Source of the DNA: Streptomyces fumanus
GTDB lineage: Bacteria > Actinomycetota > Actinomycetes > Streptomycetales > Streptomycetaceae
Assembly: GCF_014655295.1 (NCBI RefSeq)
Contig: NZ_BNBI01000009.1
Span: 1-64,000, forward strand
DNA: 64,000 nucleotides
Reading direction: 5' to 3'
Shown piece by piece: positions 17,860 through 27,406 of this stretch. The notes beneath the pieces are model-generated. The model saw only the letters and a list, made by a program, of their open reading frames with translations. It ran no database searches and was not told the origin of the DNA. Position 1 is the stretch's first letter; each line of letters starts with the position of its first letter. A program made the translations under genes and the position numbers.

Positions 17860-18108
17860 ATGACCAGCGAGGTGGAGCAGACGGCGGCCCGTGCCGAGGC
17901 GCTCGGCTACGAGCAGGCCCGGGACGAGCTGATCGAGGTGGTACGGAAGCTGGAGGCGGGCGGCACGACGCTGGAGGAGTCCCTCGCCCTGTGGGAGCGC
18001 GGCGAGGAACTGGCGAAGGTCTGCCGGCAGCGGCTGGACGGCGCCCGCGCCCGCCTGGACGCCGCCCTCGCCGAGGATGCCGGGGACGGCGAGGAGCGGG
18101 CTCAGTAG
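17860..18108 (+). CDS. xseB: Exodeoxyribonuclease VII small subunit
   Basis: An 82-residue protein with the XseB pattern: GYEQARDELIEVVRKLEAGGTTLEESLALWERGEELAKVCRQRLDGARARLD. It forms two helices that wrap the XseA coiled coil. Ribosome binding site GTGAGGG. It is co-transcribed with xseA, and its stop is seven bases from the convergent DUF4287 gene. Confidence 0.95.
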   Translation: MTSEVEQTAARAEALGYEQARDELIEVVRKLEAGGTTLEESLALWERGEELAKVCRQRLDGARARLDAALAEDAGDGEERAQ

Positions 18109-18115
18109 CGGGCGG

Positions 18116-18325
18116 TCACTTCTCGGCGAGTGTGTGGGCGACGAGCGCGTTGGCGTGGCCGTGGCCCAGCCCGTGCTCGGTCTTGAGCCAGGTGACGAGT
18201 TCGCCGTGCCGGGTGAGCGGGGAGGAGCGGATCAGCTCCTTCCACTCCGCTATGGGACGGCCGTACTTCTGCTCGATGGAGGGGAAGTAGCTCGCGGGGC
18301 CCTTCACGGTGTTGCCGCTGGTCAT
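18116..18325 (-). CDS. DUF4287 domain protein
   Basis: A 69-residue protein with the DUF4287 pattern KGPASYFPSIEQKYGRPIAEW and the C-terminal HGLGHGHANALVAHTL, which folds as a small helix-hairpin-like domain. It is a stand-alone single-domain version and has no signal peptide. It converges on xseB and is preceded by a weak AAGGA ribosome binding site. Function is unknown. The family is widespread in actinobacteria. Confidence 0.85.
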   Translation of the reverse strand: MTSGNTVKGPASYFPSIEQKYGRPIAEWKELIRSSPLTRHGELVTWLKTEHGLGHGHANALVAHTLAEK

Positions 18326-18416
18326 GGTGGCCGGTTCCTTCGGGTGCGGGGTGCGTTGTCACCGTTTTCGACCGGCGGACCGGCGTGAAGTGATCGCCGG
18401 GCGGATGTGATCCGCG

Positions 18417-19913
18417 TCACTCGACCGTGAGTGAGGTGAAGGCGGGCCAGTGTCCGCTCCGGTCGTCGTCGCGTACGTCGAGGGCGAAGCCGCCCGCCCC
18501 CTCCGCCTCGTCCCGCCGGTGCGCCCGCAGCAGCGCGCAGGGCCGGCCGTCGACGGAGACCCGGACCTGCGCGGGCGTGACGGTGACGGCGAGGCCGTGC
18601 CCGGCGGCGGGGTCCAGACGGCAGCTCCGGACCCGTCCCTGCCCGGCGAGGCGGGCCGCGCCGCGGCCGACGGTCAGCTTGACAGGGTGTCCGCTGCCGG
18701 CCCGCACGGTGATGCCCGCGCCGGTGCCGGGCCCGCGCAGCCCGCTCACGGCGGCCCGCAGCCGGTACGAGGTCCAGTCCGCGGTGGCCACCGGCCGGTG
18801 CCCGGCCCAGATGTAGCGGTGGCCGGGCGGATAGGGGCCCTTCCCGGTGAGCGCGCCGACGCCGGTCCCGGCCATGTCGTCGGGGAACTCCCAGTCGCCC
18901 GCCCGCTCCAGCGGCCGGCCCGCGGCACCGGGCGCGACCGGCGCCTGGCGGGCGATGCTGCGCAGCAGGGCGGCGGCGGTGGTGCCCCGGGTGACCGCCG
19001 TGCGCTGCACCTGTCCGGCCGCCGCCGCCCGCGGGCCCGGGGGCAGCGGGCGGCGGGCGCTGTTGGTGAGCGCGGCGGTGAACCGCTCCCGCAGCACCGC
19101 GTCGAGCACCCGGGCGTCCGTGCCGTCCGTCGCCTCCGAGAACGGGTGGGCGAACAGTTCCGGCCGGGGCAGCCCGTGCGCGGTGACCGCCCGGACCGAC
19201 CGGTCGAGGTCGGCGGCGATCCGGCGCCGGTACTCCCGTACGGTCTCCCGGCGCCGCTCGGCCGCCAGCCAGAGGCGGTGGCCGAACACCGACGCGCGGT
19301 GCCCGGTGGCGTCCACGGGGGCGCGGTCGTGGCCGTCGTCGGTGTGCGTCTGGAAGTCCCAGCGGCCGGATTCGGCCATCCGTCCGATCTCCGGCCAGGT
19401 CAGGTAGTAGGGCCGGTGGGTGCCGACCCGGCCGGTGATCAGGAAGGCCGCCGCCCGCATCCCGTACCGCCGGAGGATCGGGTCGGCGTGCACCCACAGG
19501 CCGTGGGCGCCGTCGTCGAAGGTGAGGTAGACGCTGCGCGGCGCGGGGGCCCGGCCGGTGCGCAGGTACGCGGTGAACTCCCGGGTCGACAGGGTGCGGT
19601 AGCCGGCCTCGCGCAGGGCGCGCAGGTGGGTGTCGAGGCGCCGCGGGGAGACGGTGAACCGGCCGTGCCGCTCGTCGCCGACGTCGTGGTAGGCGAGGAC
19701 GACCGGCGGCGCGGCGGCCGGGGCGGCGACACGCGGCACCGGGGCGGCGCCCGCCGCCGGGGCGGGGGCCTGGGCGGCGACGGCGCGGTGCAGCGCGTCG
19801 TACCGCCAGGCGAGCGTGAAGGGCAGCGCGACGACGGCGACGCAGAGCAGCCCCAGCGCACCCCGCACCAGCGCGCGACGCCGGGGCCCGGCCCCGGTCC
19901 GCCGCCCCCTCAC
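18417..19913 (-). CDS. NodB-type polysaccharide deacetylase, membrane-anchored (PgaB/IcaB-like)
   Basis: A 498-residue protein from the GTG at 19913. One N-terminal membrane helix (residues about 14-33, ALVRGALGLLCVAVVALPF) is followed by an Ala/Pro linker and a NodB domain. Metal-binding motifs are visible: YLTFDDGAHGLW, and HTDDGH matching the H(S/T)xxxH site of PgaB-type enzymes. A distal beta-rich region (LRAAVSGLRGPGTGAGITVRAG) may bind carbohydrate. The start overlaps the stop of the small membrane protein (GTGA). It probably removes acetyl groups from an extracellular glycan made by the GT2 two genes upstream. Confidence 0.88.
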   Translation of the reverse strand: MRGRRTGAGPRRRALVRGALGLLCVAVVALPFTLAWRYDALHRAVAAQAPAPAAGAAPVPRVAAPAAAPPVVLAYHDVGDERHGRFTVSPRRLDTHLRALREAGYRTLSTREFTAYLRTGRAPAPRSVYLTFDDGAHGLWVHADPILRRYGMRAAAFLITGRVGTHRPYYLTWPEIGRMAESGRWDFQTHTDDGHDRAPVDATGHRASVFGHRLWLAAERRRETVREYRRRIAADLDRSVRAVTAHGLPRPELFAHPFSEATDGTDARVLDAVLRERFTAALTNSARRPLPPGPRAAAAGQVQRTAVTRGTTAAALLRSIARQAPVAPGAAGRPLERAGDWEFPDDMAGTGVGALTGKGPYPPGHRYIWAGHRPVATADWTSYRLRAAVSGLRGPGTGAGITVRAGSGHPVKLTVGRGAARLAGQGRVRSCRLDPAAGHGLAVTVTPAQVRVSVDGRPCALLRAHRRDEAEGAGGFALDVRDDDRSGHWPAFTSLTVE

Positions 19914-20209
19914 AGCGCGTGCCCCCGGGTGATGACGAACACGTAGAGCAGCGCGATCGCGGCGGCGGTGGCCGCGACGGCGAGCACACGGACCGGCCCG
20001 CGCAGCGGCGCTCCCACGCGGCGCCCCTCGGCCCCGGCGACGGCATCCTCACACGGCCCGGCACTCCCCCGGCCCCCCACCGCACCCTCTCCCCCGGCAC
20101 AGGGCGTTCCCATGCGCCGCTCCCCGGTCCCGGCGACGGCGTCCCCGCCCGGCCCGGCACTCCCCCGGCCCCCCACGGCACCGTCTCCCCCGGCACACGG
20201 CGTTCTCAT
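19910..20209 (-). CDS. Small membrane protein with a duplicated N-terminus, between GT2 and deacetylase
   Basis: A 99-residue protein. Two 32-residue imperfect repeats (MRTPCAGGDGAVGGRGSAGP and MGTPCAGGEGAVGGRGSAGP cores) correspond to DNA copies at 20114-20209 and 20018-20113. One C-terminal membrane helix follows (VLAVAATAAAIALLYVFVI). Both ends overlap neighbours: ATGA with the GT2 stop and GTGA with the deacetylase start, which argues that it is translated. Its position matches IcaD/PgaD, the small membrane subunit of poly-GlcNAc synthases. It has only one helix, and I see no sequence match to them. Confidence 0.65.
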   Translation of the reverse strand: MRTPCAGGDGAVGGRGSAGPGGDAVAGTGERRMGTPCAGGEGAVGGRGSAGPCEDAVAGAEGRRVGAPLRGPVRVLAVAATAAAIALLYVFVITRGHAL

Positions 20210-21699
20210 GCGGCGCTCCTCGTCCAGACGTTCCGGCGCAGGGTGAGCAGGGCGTACGGCAGCAGCCAGGCCAGTACGCAGCAGGAAAGCAGGCTCATCA
20301 GGGGGCGGCAGCGCCAGGCGCGGTCGGCGGGGTGGTCCAGCCGGTAGGCGAGGCCCCAGACGCAGCCCTTGAGGACGACCCCGCCCAGGTAGAGCAGGGT
20401 GAGCAGCCCGGCCAGGTGCAGCGGGGCCCACACCAGATGGCGGGCGACCAGGACGGGGGCGGCGAGCACCCACAGGGCGTGGGCGTAGTAGAGCGCGGCG
20501 GCGGCCGGGCCCCGGCGCCACATGAACCGGCCGGTGAAGAACAGGTTCCGGACGAAGCTCTTCTTCCAGCGGATCTGCTGGCGCAGGAAGGAGCCGGGCC
20601 GGGACGGCACCCGCGTCCAGACCCGGGCGGACCGGCTGTAGCCGACCTCCCACCTCCGCTCGGGGTAGTCGTGGTCGCGGACGAAGGGCGAGTCGGCGTA
20701 CCGGCGTTTGAGGGCGCGGCCGAGCCACTTCTGGCCCAGCACGTACCCGGTGAGCTGGCGGTCGGTGGCGAAGCGGAAGGGCGCGCCGAGGAAGCGGTCC
20801 CCGGCCCAGGCGGGCAGGTAGTTCCAGACCGCCTCGCGGCGGAACGCGGCGAGCGGCCCGGACACGCAGCACACCGACCCGAACGCGGCCTCCGCGGCCT
20901 TGGTGATCCGGAACTGGCCCTCGTACCAGACGTCCTGGACGCGGGCGAGCAGCCCGGCGTCCGCGTTGAGCGCGCGGCAGTGGCCGCTGACCGCGCCCAG
21001 TTCGGGGTGGCGGACCATGGCGTCGACGCAGGCGCCGACAGCGTCCGGGGCGATGACGCAGTCGGAGTCGGTGAACACCAGTACGTCGCCGTCGGCCCGT
21101 TCGCAGGCGCGCACCAGCGCGGCCTTCTTGCCGAGGTTGCGCTCCAGGCGGATCAGGGTGACCGGCAGTTCGCCGGCGAGCCGCCCGAGGACCTCGGCGG
21201 TGCCGTCGTCGGAGGCGTCGTCGACCACGACGATCTGTACGTCCGGGTGGTCGGCGGCGGCCATGGAGCGCACGCAGGTCTCGATGTGGGCGCGTTCGTT
21301 GCGCACGGCGAGCAGGAAGCTGACCCGGGGCCGGGCGGGCAGCGGCGGGAAGGCGGCGAGGTCGCGCGGGCGCCGGCGCAGCAGCCGTACGGCGGGGTCG
21401 TCGTAGCGGCTGTAGGCGGTGTGCAGGAGGGCGATGGTGGCGGTGAGGACGGTCAGCCCGTAGAGCACGGGCAGATCGAAGCCGTACGGGAGGCGGACCG
21501 TGCGGCGGGCCAGCAGGAACAGCAGGGGCAGCAGCGCGACGAGGGTGAGCAGGCTCACCACGCCCCGGCGGACGTCGGTGTCCAGGGCGTCCAGCCGCTC
21601 GCGCAGGGCGCGGGCCCCCGGCCGGGCGGGGCGGGCGTTCACGAGGTCGGACACACCGTCATATAGACCTGACGATCCGATCGGCCGCCCTCCCGACAC
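20206..21699 (-). CDS. Membrane glycosyltransferase family 2 (hyaluronan/poly-GlcNAc synthase-like)
   Basis: A 497-residue processive synthase. Two N-terminal helices (about 45-63 and 74-95) precede a GT-A domain with VVVDDASDDGT, DSDC and a QQIRW motif, the D, DxD and QxxRW pattern of HasA/PgaC/cellulose synthases. Several C-terminal helices follow. It opens a coupled operon with a small membrane protein and a NodB deacetylase. An internal GTG (VSDLVNARP) is an alternative start. The product is probably a beta-linked amino-sugar polymer at the cell surface. It is distinct from the MatA/MatB pair as I recall it. Confidence 0.87.
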   Translation of the reverse strand: MSGGRPIGSSGLYDGVSDLVNARPARPGARALRERLDALDTDVRRGVVSLLTLVALLPLLFLLARRTVRLPYGFDLPVLYGLTVLTATIALLHTAYSRYDDPAVRLLRRRPRDLAAFPPLPARPRVSFLLAVRNERAHIETCVRSMAAADHPDVQIVVVDDASDDGTAEVLGRLAGELPVTLIRLERNLGKKAALVRACERADGDVLVFTDSDCVIAPDAVGACVDAMVRHPELGAVSGHCRALNADAGLLARVQDVWYEGQFRITKAAEAAFGSVCCVSGPLAAFRREAVWNYLPAWAGDRFLGAPFRFATDRQLTGYVLGQKWLGRALKRRYADSPFVRDHDYPERRWEVGYSRSARVWTRVPSRPGSFLRQQIRWKKSFVRNLFFTGRFMWRRGPAAAALYYAHALWVLAAPVLVARHLVWAPLHLAGLLTLLYLGGVVLKGCVWGLAYRLDHPADRAWRCRPLMSLLSCCVLAWLLPYALLTLRRNVWTRSAA

Positions 21700-21794
21700 G
21701 CGGGCACGCGGGGATCGGCGGGGCGGCCTTCACCCCGGCGGGGGTGTACGACGGGTCGCGCGCCCCTCCCGCCACCGGCACCCGCCCCCGTTCT

Positions 21795-21810
21795 AGTTGA
21801 ATCTTGAACT
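21795..21810. promoter_or_regulatory. Candidate MarR-type operator upstream of the nitroreductase gene
   Basis: AGTTGAATCTTGAACT is an imperfect palindrome with outer arms AGTT/AACT and inner AA/TT. It lies about 85 bases before the start of the malonic semialdehyde reductase-like gene. It resembles the AGTTGAA-type sites of Streptomyces MarR regulators. No regulator is adjacent. Confidence 0.35.
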
Positions 21811-21892
21811 TCCCTGGCGTACGGTCGGAGACGTCAACGGACCTCCGCGCACCGCGCGGACCGTCCGACGCACGTACCGAGAAAGATCACGC

Positions 21893-22483
21893 ATGTCTCT
21901 CGTTCTTGACCCCGCCGCCCAGGACCTGCTCTTCCGCGAGGCCCGGACCGCCAACACCTTCACCGACGAGCCGGTGACCGACGAGCAGGTGCAGGCGATC
22001 TACGACCTGGTCAAGTACGGCCCGACCGCCTTCAACCAGTCCCCGCTGCGCATCACGCTGGTCCGCTCCCCCGAGGCCCGCGAGCGCCTGGTGCGGCACA
22101 TGGCCGAGGGCAACCGGCCCAAGACCGCCACCGCCCCGCTGGTCGCGATCCTCTCCGCGGACAACGAGTTCCACGAGGAACTGCCGCAGCTCTTCCCGCA
22201 CTTCCCGCAGGCCAAGGACGCCTTCTTCAGCGAGCGCGTGGTCCGCGAGAACGCCGCCGCGATGAACGCCACCCTCCAGGCCGGGTACTTCCTCATCGGC
22301 GTGCGCGCCGCGGGGCTGGCCGCCGGGCCGATGACCGGGTTCGACTTCGAGGGCGTCCGCAAGGAGTTCCTCGACGACGACCACACCCCGCTGATGATCG
22401 TCAACATCGGCAAGCCGGGCCCCGACGCCTGGTTCCCGCGCTCCCCGCGTCTGGCGTACGACCAGGTCGTCACCACCGTCTGA
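21893..22483 (+). CDS. Malonic semialdehyde reductase / nitroreductase family (RutE-like)
   Basis: A 196-residue flavin oxidoreductase of the RutE/HadB subgroup. It shows LFREARTANTFTDEPVTDEQVQAIYDLVKYGPTAFNQSPLR, with the FMN-binding SPLR motif, and the late PMTGFDFEGV and NIGKP. I chose the ATG at 21893; the upstream frame has no homology. RutE reduces malonic semialdehyde from pyrimidine degradation, but no rut genes are nearby, so a general NAD(P)H:quinone or aldehyde reductase role is equally possible. A hairpin at 22518-22539 ends the transcript. Confidence 0.85.
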   Translation: MSLVLDPAAQDLLFREARTANTFTDEPVTDEQVQAIYDLVKYGPTAFNQSPLRITLVRSPEARERLVRHMAEGNRPKTATAPLVAILSADNEFHEELPQLFPHFPQAKDAFFSERVVRENAAAMNATLQAGYFLIGVRAAGLAAGPMTGFDFEGVRKEFLDDDHTPLMIVNIGKPGPDAWFPRSPRLAYDQVVTTV

Positions 22484-22517
22484 GCCACCGCCGCGGCGGC
22501 GTCCGCACGCGTACCGG

Positions 22518-22539
22518 GGCCCCCGCCCGCGCGGGGGCC
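22518..22539 (+). terminator. Hairpin downstream of the nitroreductase gene
   Basis: GGCCCCCGC (22518-22526) pairs with GCGGGGGCC (22531-22539) across a four-base loop, 35 bases after the stop. The following tandem repeat separates it from the convergent DUF4245 gene. Confidence 0.8.
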
Positions 22540-22558
22540 TCTCCGCGTGCCAGGCCGT

Positions 22559-22622
22559 CTCCGTGCCGGGCCGTCTCCGTGTCAGGCCGTCTCCGTGTCA
22601 GGCCGTCTCCGTGTCAGGCCAT
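22559..22622. repeat. 16-bp tandem repeat, four copies, running into a stop codon
   Basis: The unit CTCCGTGTCAGGCCGT occurs at 22575 and 22591 exactly, at 22559 with two changes and at 22607 with one. An 18-base degenerate copy lies just before, at 22541. The last unit includes the DUF4245 stop codon (22614-22616). Confidence 0.85.
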
Positions 22623-23156
22623 CTTCAGCGCCGCCGCCATCTTCTCCAGGCGCGCGAAGGACGCGGTGCCGGAGACGACGGTGGTCGCGCCCTTCACCCC
22701 GCCGGTGTCCTTCAGCACCAGGGCGTCGTACCGGCCGCCCTCGTACCGGGTCCAGGTCCGGCCGCCGATCTCCTCGGTCACCTCGGTGGCCTTCGCGCCC
22801 TGACTGGCCTCCTCGATGAACGCGGCCGGCTTCCCGGTCGACTGCTGGACCTGCACGTAGTCGCCGTCGGAGGTGTGGAAGCCCAGGTGCCAGGTGTCGG
22901 AATCGGCGCCCTGGTAGCGCACCGAGGTCGGCTTCCAGTCCGCGGCCAGCCCCTCGGGCGCGGCCACCGGGTACGGGGCGGCGCGGCGGGCGGTGAGCAG
23001 CTCGACCCGGTAGTCGACCCGCCGCAGCTCCGGCTCGCCGTCGTCGTGCGGAACGAAGGCCCACATGACCAGTCCCGCGACGATGGTCACGCCCAGGGAG
23101 TAGATCATGCTCCGGGCCGTCTTCTGCTTGCCTTGCGTACCTGCCACGCCCTCCAT
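22614..23156 (-). CDS. DUF4245 membrane-anchored protein
   Basis: A 180-residue protein with one N-terminal helix (MIYSLGVTIVAGLVMWAFV) and an extracytoplasmic domain. It matches DUF4245: VDYRVELLTARRAAPYPVAAPEGL, WKPTSVRYQG, WHLGFHTSDGDYVQVQQS and the end FARLEKMAAALK. It is conserved next to glpX across actinobacteria, as here (divergent, about 115 bases apart). Function is unknown. The final codons lie inside a 16-bp tandem repeat, so the 3' end may vary between strains. Confidence 0.9.
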   Translation of the reverse strand: MEGVAGTQGKQKTARSMIYSLGVTIVAGLVMWAFVPHDDGEPELRRVDYRVELLTARRAAPYPVAAPEGLAADWKPTSVRYQGADSDTWHLGFHTSDGDYVQVQQSTGKPAAFIEEASQGAKATEVTEEIGGRTWTRYEGGRYDALVLKDTGGVKGATTVVSGTASFARLEKMAAALKMA

Positions 23157-23272
23157 CGTCGCAGGTCCCCGCAGCGCTCATCCGTGGGGTCCCCTGCTCA
23201 TTCTGCCGGTGTGACGATAGAGTCGGCGGTACACCCTCATCCGGCCGTCGTCGTACAGAAAGGTGCGCTCCG

Positions 23273-24307
23273 ATGACCGAGCATCATCATCTGCCGTCCG
23301 AGCTGGACGTCCCCGCCGAGGCCCCCGACCGCAACCTCGCCATGGAACTGGTCCGCGTGACCGAGGCCGCGGCGATGGCCGCCGGCCGCTGGGTCGGGCG
23401 CGGCGACAAGAACGGTGCCGACGGCGCCGCCGTCCGTGCCATGCGGACCCTCGTCCAGACCGTGTCGATGAACGGCGTCGTCGTCATCGGCGAAGGGGAG
23501 AAGGACGAGGCCCCGATGCTCTTCAACGGGGAGCGCGTGGGCGACGGGACCGGCGCCGAGGTCGACATCGCCGTCGACCCGATCGACGGGACCACGCTGA
23601 CCGCCAAGGGCATGACCAACGCGATCGCGGTGCTGGCCGCGGCCGAGCGGGGCTCGATGTTCGACCCGTCGGCCGTCTTCTACATGGACAAGCTGGTCAC
23701 CGGGCCCGAGGCCGCCGACTTCGTGGACATCAACGCCCCGGTGCCGGTGAACATCCGCCGGGTCGCCAAGGCCAAGCGGTCCACGCCCGAGGACGTCACG
23801 GTCGTCATCCTGGACCGGCCCCGGCACCAGGGCCTGATCGAGGAGGTCCGGGAGACCGGCGCCCGCATCAAGCTGATCTCGGACGGCGACGTGGCCGGCT
23901 CCATCCTCGCCCTGCGCGAGGGCACCGGCGTCGACCTGCTGCTGGGCATCGGCGGCACCCCCGAGGGCATCATCTCGGCCTGCGCGGTGAAGTGCCTGGG
24001 CGGCACCATCCAGGGCAAGCTGTGGCCCAAGGACGAGGCGGAGCGGCAGCGGGCGCTGGACGCGGGGCACGACCTGGACCGGGTGCTGACCACGGAGGAC
24101 CTGGTCACCGGGGAGAACGTGTTCTTCGTGGCGACCGGCATCACCGACGGCGAGCTGCTGCGCGGGGTCCGCTACCGGTCGGAGACGGCCACCACCGACT
24201 CGATCGTGATGCGGTCCAAGTCGGGGACGGTCCGGCGGATCAACTCCGAGCACCGGCTGAGCAAGCTGCGGGCGTACAGCGCGATCGACTTCGACCGGGC
24301 GAAGTGA
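23273..24307 (+). CDS. glpX: Class II fructose-1,6-bisphosphatase
   Basis: A 344-residue GlpX. Motifs are VVIGEGEKDEAPML and VDIAVDPIDGTT (Li-sensitive phosphatase metal site), then ISDGDVAGSI and GIGGTPEGIISACAVKCLGG. It is the gluconeogenic enzyme of actinobacteria, which usually lack class I FBPase. ATG start, with a ribosome binding site in AGAAAGGTG. It is followed by a strong intrinsic terminator at 24347. Its neighbours, a WhiB-like protein and two fumarases, are the usual Streptomyces context. Confidence 0.97.
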   Translation: MTEHHHLPSELDVPAEAPDRNLAMELVRVTEAAAMAAGRWVGRGDKNGADGAAVRAMRTLVQTVSMNGVVVIGEGEKDEAPMLFNGERVGDGTGAEVDIAVDPIDGTTLTAKGMTNAIAVLAAAERGSMFDPSAVFYMDKLVTGPEAADFVDINAPVPVNIRRVAKAKRSTPEDVTVVILDRPRHQGLIEEVRETGARIKLISDGDVAGSILALREGTGVDLLLGIGGTPEGIISACAVKCLGGTIQGKLWPKDEAERQRALDAGHDLDRVLTTEDLVTGENVFFVATGITDGELLRGVRYRSETATTDSIVMRSKSGTVRRINSEHRLSKLRAYSAIDFDRAK

Positions 24308-24346
24308 CGCCGCCCCGGCCGTCCCGGCCGTCCCGCCGGGCATGAC

Positions 24347-24379
24347 AAGAGGCACCCCTTGTGCGGAGGGGTGCCTCTT
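24347..24379 (+). terminator. Intrinsic terminator of glpX
   Basis: AAGAGGCACCCCT (24347-24359) pairs perfectly with AGGGGTGCCTCTT (24367-24379) across a seven-base loop, followed by TTC. It is a 13-bp stem with a short T run, placed between the convergent glpX and WhiB-like genes. It could serve both. Confidence 0.92.
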
Positions 24380-24394
24380 TTCTGTCGCTCACGG

Positions 24395-24772
24395 CTAGCC
24401 GGCCGCCGCTATCTGTCCCGCCGCCCGGGCCGTCTTCTTCAGCTCCAGGTCGCGCCGGCGCCGGCGGGCCAGCACCACGCGGCGCTCGGCGGCGGTGAGG
24501 CCGCCCCAGACGCCGTAGGGCTCGGGCTGGAGCAGGGCGTGCTCGCGGCACTCGACCATGACCGGACAGCGCGCGCAGACCCGCTTCGCCGCCTCCTCGC
24601 GGGAGAGCCGGGCCGCGGTGGGTTCCTTGGAGGGTGCGAAGAACAGGCCGGCCTCGTCACGCCGGCACACCGCCTCGGTGTGCCAGGGGGCGTCTTGGTC
24701 CCTGTCTCGCGCCGGTACCCGCTGGGCCGGAACGGCGGCTACCTGCAGGGACGAACGCGGCGGTTGCAGCAC
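24395..24772 (-). CDS. WhiB-family Fe-S transcription factor (WblI-like by context)
   Basis: A 125-residue protein. The four cluster cysteines are at 36, 66, 69 and 75 (AVCRRDE ... CARCPVMVEC), followed by the GVWGG turn (87-91) and an Arg-rich C-terminus. These features bind a [4Fe-4S] cluster and a sigma-factor/DNA interface. The N-terminus is longer than in WhiB, and the GTG start is not certain: a later start would remove about 20 residues. Position beside glpX and fumarase matches the gene I remember as wblI in S. coelicolor. The subfamily is an inference. Confidence 0.9.
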   Translation of the reverse strand: MLQPPRSSLQVAAVPAQRVPARDRDQDAPWHTEAVCRRDEAGLFFAPSKEPTAARLSREEAAKRVCARCPVMVECREHALLQPEPYGVWGGLTAAERRVVLARRRRRDLELKKTARAAGQIAAAG

Positions 24773-24890
24773 GGTCTACTCCTGACGACGGCTTCGCGAG
24801 CGAGAGACGATGCAGCAAGCCCTACCCGCTGTACGCGCGCCTATGCACTGCGTCCCGATTCCCCCGATTCACGTTCACATTCGTCAACGG

Positions 24891-25574
24891 TCACAGATGC
24901 TTGCGCAAACTCCGGTCCACCTTGCGCTGCACCCGGTCGAGGATGTCCGCGACCAGCTTGCCGCGCTTGGGCCGCGCCTCCACACTGCCCAGGACCGCCC
25001 ACCCGTCCACGTAGACGACGGGCGCCCCGGCGTCGGCCGAGTCGGAGGTGTCCACCTCGAAGGAGCCGAGCACGCCGCCGCCGGTGCCGCGCAGCGTCAC
25101 GTTCTCCGGGACGCGGACCTCGACGCTGCCGAAGACGGAGACCGCCTTCACCACGACCTGCTCGTACTCGAAGAGCGCCTCGCTCAGATCGATCTCGACG
25201 CTGCCGAAGACCGCGTACGCGTGGATACGGCGGCCCGCGCGCCAGCGGCCCCTGCGGACGGCGCTGCTGAACACCGCGACCACGTTGTCGTCGGCGCCGG
25301 CGGGTATCGCGCCGGCCGGGGCGCGCGGCGGCACGGTGTGCGGCGTCCGGGGCCGGTGACCGGCGGGCAGGTCCCGGACGAACACGTCCAGCTCCCCGAC
25401 GGTCTTGGCGGCCAGCACGCCCTCGACGCGCTCGGCGTGCTCCTCGGCGGTCAGCCGCCCCTCGGCGAGGGCCTCGCGCAGCATGTCGGCGATGCGATCG
25501 CGGTCGGCGTCCGAGGCGCGCAGCTCGGTGACGGGGGTGGGCGCGTCCTGCTGGGCGTGCTGGTGAAGGTCCAC
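24891..25574 (-). CDS. DUF1707 domain protein with C-terminal adhesin-like beta domain
   Basis: A 227-residue protein from the GTG at 25574. The DUF1707 motif is clear (LRASDADRDRIADMLREALAEGRLTAEEHAERV ... AKTVGELDVFVRDLP). It is followed by a beta-rich domain with repeated VFGSVEI/VFGSVEV/VLGSFEV/VLGSVEA segments, typical of the LiaF/DUF2154-like right-handed fold. No membrane helix is seen, so it is probably cytoplasmic or peripheral. The frame upstream to 25625 lacks homology. Function is unknown; DUF1707 proteins are often tied to envelope-stress loci. Confidence 0.85.
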   Translation of the reverse strand: MDLHQHAQQDAPTPVTELRASDADRDRIADMLREALAEGRLTAEEHAERVEGVLAAKTVGELDVFVRDLPAGHRPRTPHTVPPRAPAGAIPAGADDNVVAVFSSAVRRGRWRAGRRIHAYAVFGSVEIDLSEALFEYEQVVVKAVSVFGSVEVRVPENVTLRGTGGGVLGSFEVDTSDSADAGAPVVYVDGWAVLGSVEARPKRGKLVADILDRVQRKVDRSLRKHL

Positions 25575-25738
25575 GGCAGCAGCGTACCCAAACGCGATAG
25601 ATCGCGACCAGAGGGCGGGGCCCATGAACTGAGCCCAACCTCACAAGTTCCCCCTCACCGGCAGGTTCTACGCTGGTGAGCGCTGTGGGCGCGGCCAAAG
25701 GAGGCCGGCGGCCGTCTGTCGAGTGAGGAATGGGCGAG

Positions 25739-27406
<1,668 letters not shown>

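Noticed and set aside
22541..22622. CRISPR-like repeat
   Set aside because: The repeats are contiguous with no spacers.
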